Source: Pseudomonas sp. F(2018) (lineage in GTDB: Bacteria; Pseudomonadota; Gammaproteobacteria; Pseudomonadales; Pseudomonadaceae). From it: a DNA stretch of 64,000 bases. A program made the position numbers and the translations under genes. Within the stretch, counting starts at the first letter, position 1, and each line of letters opens with the position of its first letter. The notes beneath the pieces are model-generated. The model had not been told where the DNA came from, ran no database searches, and saw only the letters and a program-made list of their open reading frames with translations. Shown in pieces: positions 42,382 through 48,716 of this stretch. The stretch spans positions 1,054,001 to 1,118,000 of the forward strand of contig NZ_SCOM01000002.1 in the NCBI RefSeq assembly GCF_005508865.1. Reading direction: 5' to 3'.

Positions 42382-42819
42382 ATGCCAAACCATCTAGCGC
42401 CTCGCCCCATATCAGTCTGGCTCTTTTGCCTTTTCCTGCTTGCGGCCACAACTCTTTTTCTCGCAGGCATAGCCGAGTTATTTTTAGGCAACCCTACTGC
42501 TAACCTAAGAATTGACAGCATAATAAAGTTATTTGAATTAATTTTTTGGCTACTTATTTTCCCTCTTACCCCCCTAGCATTACTCTTTGGAGTGTATAAA
42601 AGAAAGAAATGGGGGCGTTGGTTTGGATTGGTAGCCATTACTGCTTTCGCTGTCTGGCTTATTCTTGGCACAAAAGGAGCTACGTATTCCACTGATGCAG
42701 GGCGAGTCGGCAGCTATGCCGCTCGTTATATATTCCTGCCACTCCTGCTAGCCTGGTGGGGATACTCGTTTGGCTTTTCAAATCGCGCACTACAATATTT
42801 CTCCAATCCTACAAAATGA
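42382..42819 (+). CDS. Cassette 2: small membrane protein
   Basis: 145 residues with about four hydrophobic segments (about 12-34, 48-68, 76-95 and 113-132; the first is LFCLFLLAATTLFLAGIAEL). A basic KRKKWGR loop follows the second segment. No signal peptidase site and no family recognised. Membrane proteins of this sort are frequent in cassette arrays. The ATG is at 42382, 17 bases after the core site, with only a weak ribosome binding site (ACGAG). Confidence 0.75.
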   Translation: MPNHLAPRPISVWLFCLFLLAATTLFLAGIAELFLGNPTANLRIDSIIKLFELIFWLLIFPLTPLALLFGVYKRKKWGRWFGLVAITAFAVWLILGTKGATYSTDAGRVGSYAARYIFLPLLLAWWGYSFGFSNRALQYFSNPTK

Positions 42820-42845
42820 ATTTACATACAGACCAGCAGAGCGCT

Positions 42846-42934
42846 GCCTAACAATGCGCTCAACTGTCGCTCACTTCGTTCGCTGGACGTCCAAAAGCTG
42901 CGCTTTTGGCCGCCCGTTAGCTTAATCGTTAGGC
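42846..42934 (+). repeat. attC of cassette 2 (89 bases, long family)
   Basis: R'' GCCTAAC at 42846-42852, R' GTTAGGC at 42928-42934. Inner stem CCAAAAGC-TG-CGCTTTTGG. The cassette's own 5' end TTAGGCA matches the complement of TGCCTAA, as expected for a circular cassette. Confidence 0.93.
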
Positions 42935-42941
42935 ACACAAG

Positions 42942-43148
42942 ATGGATATTGAGGCTGCAAAAGAAATTCAGAATTCCACGCAACGATGCATTCGAGAGCT
43001 GAACTCAATGCTTTTGCAGGCAAAGTCAAATCTAAGCCCCGATGAATTTGAAAATCTAAAATTAATGTCCGCCCAGATCATGGGGCATCTTGTTGAGCTT
43101 GAGCACGTCTGCATATATGCCGAGTATCCGGCTTTGAAACCCTATTGA
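42942..43148 (+). CDS. Cassette 3: small helical protein of unknown function
   Basis: 68 residues, MDIEAAKEIQNSTQRCIREL at the start, predicted as two or three helices (the second is about residues 31-58, DEFENLKLMSAQIMGHLVEL). No membrane segment or signal. The core-site TTAGG, 9 bases upstream, can act as ribosome binding site. Not recognised. Its cassette boundaries, one ORF between two core sites, make it a real cassette gene rather than a chance ORF. Confidence 0.7.
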   Translation: MDIEAAKEIQNSTQRCIRELNSMLLQAKSNLSPDEFENLKLMSAQIMGHLVELEHVCIYAEYPALKPY

Positions 43149-43175
43149 ATGATTTATGGCAAGCAGAGTATGTTC

Positions 43176-43251
43176 GCCTAACAATGCGCTCAAAGCGCTC
43201 ACTTCGTTCGCTGGGACCGGCGAAGCCGGCCCCTTAGCTTAATCGTTAGGC
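43176..43251 (+). repeat. attC of cassette 3 (76 bases, hybrid of the two families)
   Basis: The outer parts (AACAATGCGCTCAA and TTAGCTTAATCG) match the long family, but the centre (GGGACCGGCGAAGCCGGCCCC) matches the short family. Cores GCCTAAC at 43176-43182 and GTTAGGC at 43245-43251. Confidence 0.9.
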
Positions 43252-43276
43252 TCACAGAGGCAGAGGTCATAGCAGG

Positions 43277-43474
43277 ATGCATCCAGACCTAAAATCCCTA
43301 ATAAATAAGGGGCGCTCCCAAGGTTTCCTACTGAAGTCTGAAGTCCTAGAAATATTGCCTGAAAACATCACACAAGAAGAGCTTATCAATGACATATTGC
43401 TGATGATCAGCGATATGGGTATCTCTATAATCAATGATCAAGCGAGCGCTAACAATGGGCACCCAGAAGCCTAA
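43277..43474 (+). CDS. Cassette 4: free-standing sigma-70 region 1.1 domain protein
   Basis: 65 residues. LKSLINKGRSQGFLLKSEV followed by LPENI and DILLMISDMGISI aligns end to end with the N-terminal region 1.1 of housekeeping sigma factors (E. coli RpoD: LKLLVTRGKEQGYLTYAEV, LPEDI, DIIQMINDMGIQV). Nothing else of a sigma factor is present: the ORF ends 10 residues after the domain, inside the GCCTAAC core. In RpoD this domain occupies the RNA-polymerase DNA channel and masks DNA binding by free sigma. A stand-alone copy could therefore compete with or modulate sigma-70 holoenzyme; this is inference. AGAGG lies 10 bases before the ATG. Confidence 0.88.
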   Translation: MHPDLKSLINKGRSQGFLLKSEVLEILPENITQEELINDILLMISDMGISIINDQASANNGHPEA

Positions 43475-43536
43475 CAAATGGTTCAAGCCGCTCGCTTCGC
43501 TCCGGCTAAAGCCGGCCCTTTAACCAATCGTTAGAC
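43469..43536 (+). repeat. attC of cassette 4 (68 bases, shortened short family)
   Basis: R'' GCCTAAC at 43469-43475, R' GTTAGAC at 43530-43536. The inner stem is CCGGCTAAAGCCGG; about 9 bases are missing relative to the attC of cassette 1. Confidence 0.9.
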
Positions 43537-43542
43537 TAAAAA

Positions 43543-43983
43543 ATGAATGACACAGCCGGGATAGTGGAAGACAGCTGCAAATTGACTGAGGTTTTTGGTT
43601 ACTGGCCATCGTTTCATGACGCAGAAGTTATTAACATCACGCTTAACCGAGACTGCGAAAACAACACGGCAGCACTAACAGCCGACATCCACGTGTTTGA
43701 AATGACAAATCAAGTATCTGGCAGCGGCACATACATTTGCCGCCATCATTCTATTGTCACCATATTTTTTACGGAAATTGATGGACTGGAGCTTGATGCA
43801 TTCAATCACCAAAATGCCCTTATGCAACTCTCAATTGAGGACATTTCGCAGAGACAGCTTGAGCGAGTCAAGTTATCTGTGATCTTTGAGCCGGCATATG
43901 GTTTCGGTTGCAATTTTGTATGTCGTTCAGCGAGAGTTATTTCTGTACAAGCCGGCATCCCACAGGGCAGTGTTTATGCCTAA
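43543..43983 (+). CDS. Cassette 5: Imm50-like immunity protein, near-duplicate of cassette 1
   Basis: 146 residues, identical to the cassette 1 product except for four substitutions (a Val/Ala in the DIHVFEM strand, Leu/Phe, Glu/Gly and Val/Ile). The same WPSFHDAEV signature is kept. Its 5' core is GTTAGAC, so the AGG that could serve as ribosome binding site in cassette 1 is lost; AAAAA precedes the ATG instead. Silent changes are also present, so the two copies have diverged under apparent protein constraint. The stop is inside its attC core. Confidence 0.78.
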   Translation: MNDTAGIVEDSCKLTEVFGYWPSFHDAEVINITLNRDCENNTAALTADIHVFEMTNQVSGSGTYICRHHSIVTIFFTEIDGLELDAFNHQNALMQLSIEDISQRQLERVKLSVIFEPAYGFGCNFVCRSARVISVQAGIPQGSVYA

Positions 43984-44054
43984 CAAATGGTTCAAGTCGT
44001 TCGCTCCGCTCACTCGGGACCGGCTGAATCCGGCCCCTTAACCAAACGTTAGGC
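43978..44054 (+). repeat. attC of cassette 5 (77 bases, short family)
   Basis: R'' GCCTAAC at 43978-43984, R' GTTAGGC at 44048-44054. Nearly identical to the attC of cassette 1, with small changes such as CGGCTGAATCCGG in the inner stem. Confidence 0.92.
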
Positions 44055-44067
44055 ACTAAGGAAGAAC

Positions 44068-44388
44068 ATGACCAACCTTGAATTAGTAGCCGCTCTCAAG
44101 GCACTTCCAGATGAAGATTTGGCGCTGGTGCTTGGAATGGTTCTCCCCGAGCGTAACCCTTTCTCCAAAGAGCCAGAAGTGGTTAGCTCCAAGATGTTTC
44201 TTGGCATATATACTGAGTATACGGACGAAAGCTCAATCAGCATCGTGGCCTACCCCAAGGATGGTGAGCACGGACCTTATTGGGGTTTCTGTCAATCTGC
44301 TGAGTCACCAATCTCAGGCATAAACTTTGTTTCACCTCAGAAGCAAGCCATATCGCCATTAGACGAAACAACAATACATCTTACATAG
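44068..44388 (+). CDS. Cassette 6: hypothetical protein
   Basis: 106 residues. An N-terminal helix pair (LELVAALKALPDEDLALVLG) is followed by a beta-rich part (MFLGIYTEYTDESSISIVAY, GPYWGFCQSAES). No membrane segment. Not recognised as a named family. GGAAG lies 7 bases before the ATG. The TAG stop ends at the first base of the attC. Confidence 0.7.
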   Translation: MTNLELVAALKALPDEDLALVLGMVLPERNPFSKEPEVVSSKMFLGIYTEYTDESSISIVAYPKDGEHGPYWGFCQSAESPISGINFVSPQKQAISPLDETTIHLT

Positions 44389-44476
44389 CCTAACAATGCG
44401 CTCAACTATCGCTCACTTCGTTCGCTGGACAGCCAAAAGCTGCGCTTTTGTCTGCCCGTTAGCTTAATCGTTATGC
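44388..44476 (+). repeat. attC of cassette 6 (89 bases, long family)
   Basis: R'' GCCTAAC at 44388-44394, R' GTTATGC at 44470-44476. The R' TTATGC belongs to cassette 7, whose own R'' is the matching GCATAA. Confidence 0.92.
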
Positions 44477-44946
44477 AAAGCTTAATGGAGATCATCGCAT
44501 TGGACGTAAACGAATGGACACTGGTTGTCTCAGTAGCAACAGCAGCCATTACAGCACTTGCATTGTTTTTCACCGTGCGCAGCTTCAGAAAGCAGCTTCA
44601 ACTACAATTCTTTGCCGACTACACAAAGCGCTATCAAGAAATAATCCTTAATTTCCCAGAGCAAATAAACGAAGACAATTTTTCAATAGACGATCTAGCA
44701 CCAGATATCAGAGACAAAACTCTTCGATACATGAGAGCCTACTTCGATTTGTGCAGTGAAGAATATTTTCTCTGGAAGAACGACAACATTGACGACACAA
44801 CATGGAAAGAGTGGAAATCAGGCATGTGCTTTGCCTTCTCAAAGCCTGCTTTCAAACAAGCATGGAATAAATTGCGTCTTGACACCATCTACTATGGAGA
44901 CTTCACATCCTTAGTAAAGTCATCAATCAACAGTGAACTTGCATAA
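44473..44946 (+). CDS. Cassette 7: membrane-anchored hypothetical protein
   Basis: 157 residues. One N-terminal membrane segment (about 16-35, VVSVATAAITALALFFTVRS) is followed by a cytoplasmic helical domain with many aromatic and acidic residues (FADYTKRYQEIILNFPEQI, YMRAYFDLCSEEYFLW). It resembles small single-pass proteins often seen in cassettes; no named family assigned. The first ATG is inside the recombination core GTTATGC; an alternative ATG is at 44485. The TAA stop is inside the GCATAA core at the other end. Confidence 0.7.
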   Translation: MQSLMEIIALDVNEWTLVVSVATAAITALALFFTVRSFRKQLQLQFFADYTKRYQEIILNFPEQINEDNFSIDDLAPDIRDKTLRYMRAYFDLCSEEYFLWKNDNIDDTTWKEWKSGMCFAFSKPAFKQAWNKLRLDTIYYGDFTSLVKSSINSELA

Positions 44947-45027
44947 ATGCGCTCAACTGCCGCTCACTCCGTTCGCTGGACAGCCAAAAGCTGCGCTTTT
45001 GTCTGCCCGTTAGCTTAATCGTTAGGG
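44941..45027 (+). repeat. attC of cassette 7 (87 bases, long family)
   Basis: R'' GCATAAA at 44941-44947, lacking two bases after the core relative to its siblings; R' GTTAGGG at 45021-45027. The inner stem CCAAAAGC-TG-CGCTTTTG is kept. Confidence 0.9.
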
Positions 45028-45034
45028 GTTTTCT

Positions 45035-45406
45035 ATGGGACCAGCGGAGAAAATTACCCAGCTAGAAAAGCATGCTGAGCTGGCAATAACAGAAAGCGCC
45101 AACTGCTTGGACGTTATTCCATACTGCGCAGAAGCAATTTCCCTAATGCGCTTGCATCCCAACCTACAAGAAGAATTCTCTGAACTACTTTCAAATATGA
45201 AATGCCCGGAGTTCATTGCAGTTTGCGTTCACGCCTTACGATGGAATAACTTAAATAGCCTCATAATCAATAAATACAGCTTGGCCGTAGAGCAAAACGA
45301 CTGGCGCGCCGAAGGTGCATTGCGCATGGTGGTTGATGCCATCAGCCTTGACTGGGAAGATGCTCGTCTTTTTTACTCCGACTACTTTCCTAGTCAAAAC
45401 CCCTAA
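45035..45406 (+). CDS. Cassette 8: hypothetical helical protein
   Basis: 123 residues, all-helical in appearance (EKITQLEKHAELAITESANC, then PEFIAVCVHALRWNNLNSLI), no membrane segment. Not recognised. The ATG at 45035 has TTAGGGG of the core site about 8 bases upstream as a likely ribosome binding site. The gene ends CCCCTAAC, exactly complementary to the GTTAGGGG that opens the cassette. Confidence 0.7.
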   Translation: MGPAEKITQLEKHAELAITESANCLDVIPYCAEAISLMRLHPNLQEEFSELLSNMKCPEFIAVCVHALRWNNLNSLIINKYSLAVEQNDWRAEGALRMVVDAISLDWEDARLFYSDYFPSQNP

Positions 45407-45476
45407 CAAATGGTTCAGTCGTTCGCTTCGCTCACTCGGGACCGGCTAAAGCCGGCCCCTTAACCAAACGTTATGC
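45401..45476 (+). repeat. attC of cassette 8 (76 bases, short family)
   Basis: R'' CCCTAAC at 45401-45407, R' GTTATGC at 45470-45476. AAAACCCCTAAC at its start is a 12-base match to the complement of the 5' end of the same cassette. Confidence 0.92.
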
Positions 45477-46038
45477 AATGCCAGGGTGGCCCTGTGGAAA
45501 AGCCAGAAGATAATATGGTTAAGGCCGGGATACTGTTTATGTTTACGGCCTGGCTGCAAGGCCAAATGTCTGACCTCATCATTTTTAGTCAAAATAAAAA
45601 TCTTCTACCTGGCTTCATAGCAACCCCAGATAGAGTCCCGAACGAATTCCATAAGAAACGTGTAGAGCACTGGGAAAAGCATTTCGGCCCCGTCAAAAAT
45701 GAATTCAAGGAAGAATTTTCCAACCTTTTAACAGAGCCGAGAAGAGAGATGCCGAGGAAATTTATCATCTCAGAAACATGATTGCTCACGCTCATGTGTC
45801 TACCGGAAGGAACTATATGCTATATCGTCCTTTTGGCGGACCTCAACGCGAGCAAAAATTAATCACGGATCTCAATCTTCGACCGGTAGCAGACCAGTCA
45901 GACCCTATGATTTTGAAGCTGGAGTTCTGGAGGGAAGAAGTTTTTACAAGCGCATCAAATTTAATTGAGCGCTTTGATCAAGTTTGTTTAAAGAAAATTG
46001 CTGACCATCTGGGTGTACCGCATGGCCGCATCAGGTAG
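45473..46038 (+). pseudogene. Cassette 9: frameshifted HEPN-like gene
   Basis: Two ORFs (45473-45781, 102 residues; 45778-46038, 86 residues) overlap by ATGA. Reading the second frame upstream from 45778 gives RAEKRDAEEIYHLRNMIAHA, which contains the HEPN RNase motif R-x4-H (RNMIAH). The first frame instead ends in an unrelated PRREMPRKFIISET. The natural join is at the TTTT run 45726-45729, a one-base frame change. The Arg of the motif is in neither translated ORF, so the active site is broken unless ribosomes shift. The first ATG lies inside the GTTATGC core; MVKAG at 45515 is another possible start. Confidence 0.75.
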
Positions 46039-46043
46039 GCACC

Positions 46044-46132
46044 GTATAACAATGCGCTCAACTGCCACTCACTTCGTTCGCTGGACGTCCAAAAGCTGCG
46101 CTTTTGGACGCCCGTTAGCTTAATCGTTAGCC
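46044..46132 (+). repeat. attC of cassette 9 (89 bases, long family)
   Basis: R'' GTATAAC at 46044-46050, R' GTTAGCC at 46126-46132. The R'' differs by one base from the complement of the cassette's GTTATGC start. Confidence 0.9.
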
Positions 46133-46137
46133 AATTT

Positions 46138-46518
46138 ATGGAAACCTCTGTGCAAGCCGAAAACCTAGACCCTGGTCACTGCCCTAATTGCAATGGCAGA
46201 GTTTCCCTGTGGGCAGTAGCAAAGCCCACCATGATCCCCAATCGTATAACCTGCAATCTCTGCAAATACAAAATCAAATATAGATATCCCGCTTGGATGT
46301 TTGCCTTAGTAAATGCAATTTCGCTACTGATAGTAGTTCCAGGAAGCTACTTAATAGCCAGCAAAATAATGACTCTTGGCTTAAAGCCAGACCAACCAAT
46401 TTTATACATCATACTTCTGCTATCTCTAGGCCCATTCGGTGCTCTAGCTCTTATTGGCGTAGGATATTTGGAGGCCCATATCTCTAAAGGCAGATACTAC
46501 TTTGAGAAAATCGGCTAA
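46138..46518 (+). CDS. Cassette 10: zinc-ribbon membrane protein
   Basis: 126 residues. An N-terminal CPNC-x17-24-CNLC pair (HCPNCNGRVSLW and ITCNLCKYKIKYR) forms a likely four-cysteine zinc ribbon, followed by two membrane segments (about 58-78 and 88-108; the first is MFALVNAISLLIVVPGSYLI). This layout is common among small inner-membrane proteins of unknown role. The TAA stop is inside the GGCTAAC core, which is the complement of the GTTAGCC opening the cassette. Confidence 0.78.
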   Translation: METSVQAENLDPGHCPNCNGRVSLWAVAKPTMIPNRITCNLCKYKIKYRYPAWMFALVNAISLLIVVPGSYLIASKIMTLGLKPDQPILYIILLLSLGPFGALALIGVGYLEAHISKGRYYFEKIG

Positions 46519-46597
46519 CAATGCGCTCAACTATCGCTCACCCCGCTCGCTGGACAGTCAAAAGCTGCGCTTTTGCCTGTTAGCTTAATCGTTAGGA
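46513..46597 (+). repeat. attC of cassette 10 (85 bases, shortened long family)
   Basis: R'' GGCTAAC at 46513-46519, R' GTTAGGA at 46591-46597. It lacks four bases near TTTTGCCTGTTAGC relative to the full family. Confidence 0.9.
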
Positions 46598-46604
46598 GCC
46601 AAGG

Positions 46605-46946
46605 ATGTGGCAACCGATACAACTAATTGAACTGGAAGAGCTGATATCCAAACAGCTCATCGAGTGCACCTCCGTAACCCGTGCACAGTACGAGATGAAC
46701 GCCATTCCTAAGCAGAAATGGGCACTTTCACCTTGGGGTGATGCAGGGGGTGGTTTTTGGGCAATCGCCATACTGGGCAAACACGTGCTCTGGTATAACG
46801 ATATTGAAGATGGCTTCAATATATCTACGTATGCAAAGGAAGGAGCCATAGAGCATTATTGGTGCAACCAAGACACACTGCATGAAGCAATGCTTGGCCT
46901 AATCCAAAACTCTCCAAAGCTAGGAGCACCCGATGCACCTGCGTAA
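46605..46946 (+). CDS. Cassette 11: hypothetical soluble protein
   Basis: 113 residues. IQLIELEELISKQLIECTSV is followed by a central WALSPWGDAGGGFWAIAILG and WYNDIEDGFNISTYAKEG. It is a mixed alpha/beta soluble protein; similar small proteins occur in other cassette arrays, but no function is known to me. The AAGG immediately before the ATG and the core-site AGGAG at 8 bases give ribosome binding. The gene ends 2 bases before its attC. Confidence 0.75.
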   Translation: MWQPIQLIELEELISKQLIECTSVTRAQYEMNAIPKQKWALSPWGDAGGGFWAIAILGKHVLWYNDIEDGFNISTYAKEGAIEHYWCNQDTLHEAMLGLIQNSPKLGAPDAPA

Positions 46947-46948
46947 GC

Positions 46949-47037
46949 TCCTAACAATGCGCTCAACGGTCGCTCACTTCGTTCGCTGGACGTCCAAAAG
47001 CTGCGCTTTTGGCCGCCCGCTAGTTTAATCGTTAGGC
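46949..47037 (+). repeat. attC of cassette 11 (89 bases, long family)
   Basis: R'' TCCTAAC at 46949-46955, R' GTTAGGC at 47031-47037. GCTCCTAAC is the exact complement of the GTTAGGAGC that opens the cassette. Confidence 0.93.
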
Positions 47038-47056
47038 CTCACAAGAGGACTCAGTC

Positions 47057-47779
47057 ATGGACATCAATACACTCAATGCAGCGATGACTAAGATTGGATT
47101 AGCCGCAGCTCATGTCGAATACATCCGAACGATTGCGAGACCAAGCGTTGACATTGAGGTGTTAGATATTGCAGGCAAAGATGACTCTAGTCGCTTTGGC
47201 GGCGATCCATACGTGCCCCATAACTTCAAGTGGCCAACTCATAACCTTGGCGAGTACCGCTTTCTCGGTCAGATTAACTTTTCAGAAGTGGTGAATTTGC
47301 CAAGCGCACTACCTGATTCCGGCCTGCTTTCTTTGTTTTATGCATACGACGAGGAAGGTGAAATCTTTTGGGGCGACGATGGCTATGTCTTGGGGTTTTA
47401 TTGGAAAGACTATAAAGATCATGTAACGACCAAGTCACCATCCAAGGACGCGCCCAAAGCGAAGGCGTTGAGATTAACAGGCGGCGTTAATATTCCAGAG
47501 AACATGGATGTACGCAACGATTGGCCATTCGAACACAAGACCTTTTACGAGCTAACGGACGCACTGAACGCCGGCAACGAATACCTTCTGGGCTACCCTT
47601 CGTTTTATACCTTGGCCTATGACCCGACGCCCGGTCCAGAATGGGTTTCGTTACTTACTCTGAGCTCCCGGGATGAGTTCGGGTGGTGTTGGCATGACGG
47701 AGATAAGTTGATGGTGTTTATAGAGTCGGACAGACTCGTAAAACGAGACTTCAGTAATCTCAAGAGCGATGCAGGCTAA
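47057..47779 (+). CDS. Cassette 12: DUF1963 (YwqG-like) protein
   Basis: 240 residues. The YwqG/DUF1963 signature is clear: SRFGGDPYVPHNFKWPTH, FLGQINFSEV and GLLSLFYAYDEEG, then the late HDGDKLMVFIE. The family is cytoplasmic and of unknown biochemical role; members sometimes sit beside toxin or immunity genes. It is the longest cassette ORF here. GAGGA lies 10 bases before the ATG. Its 5' core GTTAGGC matches the GCCTAAC after the gene, so it is a true cassette although its attC is truncated. Confidence 0.88.
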   Translation: MDINTLNAAMTKIGLAAAHVEYIRTIARPSVDIEVLDIAGKDDSSRFGGDPYVPHNFKWPTHNLGEYRFLGQINFSEVVNLPSALPDSGLLSLFYAYDEEGEIFWGDDGYVLGFYWKDYKDHVTTKSPSKDAPKAKALRLTGGVNIPENMDVRNDWPFEHKTFYELTDALNAGNEYLLGYPSFYTLAYDPTPGPEWVSLLTLSSRDEFGWCWHDGDKLMVFIESDRLVKRDFSNLKSDAG

Positions 47780-47789
47780 TGAGTCACCA

Positions 47790-47821
47790 GCCTAACCATA
47801 CCCTCTCGTCAAACGTTATGT
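47790..47821 (+). repeat. Terminal attC remnant of cassette 12 (32 bases)
   Basis: R'' GCCTAAC at 47790-47796 and a core-like GTTATGT at 47815-47821 are only 18 bases apart. The CAAACGTTATG right end resembles the short attC family, but the folded middle is missing. This is shorter than any site known to recombine well, so the array's last site is probably dead. Confidence 0.75.
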
Positions 47822-47849
47822 GCGAGTACAGGGAACTCGCTCATCACGC

Positions 47850-48716
47850 TCAAACCGGGCTTCTTAACCGCACTGTAGTTACCGGCAGAAGTCGATGACA
47901 TGGCGAGTCGCCTGCGTCGCGTTGGGCAGGCGTGATGTAGCGGACATGTGTCTTGTGCGAGAAGGCGTAGGAATGATGGACGCCGAAGAAGCCGCTGTAG
48001 CAGCGGGACAGATGTGCCGCATCGCTGAACCCCGCCAGCCTGATTGCCTCGGCGGCGGGAACGCCAGCCAGGCTGAGCCTGACGAAATCGAGCAGTCGGT
48101 ACCAGAGCCGGTGCCGGCGTAGCGGTACCCCCACCTGCAGGGCGAATAGCTTGGTCAGCCCGGACTCAGAGAGCCCCACCTCAGCTGCCAACGCGCCAAC
48201 CGAAGTATTGAGCGCAGCATTGCCGCGCAGGCGCTCGACCACTCGAACCACCCTTGGATCGACCTGAGGCAGCGGCGCGCCAGCGCCCCGATAGATCATG
48301 GCCTCGACACGTTGCTGGGCCTCGCTGTAACCCGGCACCTCGTCCCGCAGGTTGGTCAGCGTCTCCACTAGGTAGCGAGTCTGCCGGTGGTGATAGTGAA
48401 TGCCCTGGCAGGTCGCCGCCATCTGTCGGCGCAACACCGCGAAGTCGGGCCTGGCCGCGTCCAGATAGCAGGCCGCCAGCACAGCGTCGCGGTTGTCGAT
48501 GGCAATGCGGCTGCCCGCGGGAATCAGAACGCTGGCGCTGCTGAGCCACAACGCATCACCCGGCGTGCGAAAACGCACCTCCCCCTCCAGACAGACAAGC
48601 AAGGACGCCGCTCCCGAATGCAGGTCGCGGATAGGTAGGCGGCCGCGCCCCAGGTACAGGTAGCGTCGGTTCGAGACATACACCAGTGCAGGCAATGAGT
48701 TTCGCTCGGCGGGCAT
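47850..48716 (-). CDS. AraC-family transcriptional regulator
   Basis: 288 residues. An N-terminal cupin-like half (SLLVCLEGEVRFRTPGDALW) is followed by the C-terminal double HTH: NTSVGALAAEVGLSESGLTK and PAAEAIRLAGFSDAAHLSRC. It is divergent from the PETase-like esterase gene across 389 bases and converges with the cassette array, ending 29 bases after the last core. It may regulate the esterase; this is by position only. The second HTH and the tail are complete, so the array did not truncate it. Confidence 0.9.
   Translation of the reverse strand: MPAERNSLPALVYVSNRRYLYLGRGRLPIRDLHSGAASLLVCLEGEVRFRTPGDALWLSSASVLIPAGSRIAIDNRDAVLAACYLDAARPDFAVLRRQMAATCQGIHYHHRQTRYLVETLTNLRDEVPGYSEAQQRVEAMIYRGAGAPLPQVDPRVVRVVERLRGNAALNTSVGALAAEVGLSESGLTKLFALQVGVPLRRHRLWYRLLDFVRLSLAGVPAAEAIRLAGFSDAAHLSRCYSGFFGVHHSYAFSHKTHVRYITPAQRDAGDSPCHRLLPVTTVRLRSPV

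Larger units (their letters stand above)
41841..47821 (+). mobile_element. Integron cassette array of 12 cassettes without integrase (CALIN type)
   Basis: From the core site GTTAGGC at 41841 to the last core-like GTTATGT at 47815 there are 12 head-to-tail units. Each has one short ORF on the plus strand, closed by an R''-type core (mostly GCCTAAC), an imperfectly palindromic spacer of 60-75 bases and a GTTRRRY core. The attC spacers fall into two families (76-77 bases with GGACCGGCTAAAGCCGGCCC, and 85-89 bases with CCAAAAGCTGCGCTTTTGG), which matches the repeat families of pseudomonad chromosomal integrons. The region is clearly AT-richer than its flanks. No IntI-type tyrosine recombinase is encoded in the 64 kb, so mobilisation would need an integrase elsewhere. 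Confidence 0.95.

Noticed and set aside
43543..43983. Cassettes 1 and 5 as an assembly artefact
   Set aside because: They differ at several silent and four coding positions and have different 5' cores and neighbours, so they are true separate copies.
45721..45781. Programmed -1 frameshift in cassette 9
   Set aside because: The CTTTTAAC context is not a canonical X-XXY-YYZ slippery heptamer and no strong downstream structure was seen; a simple indel is more likely.
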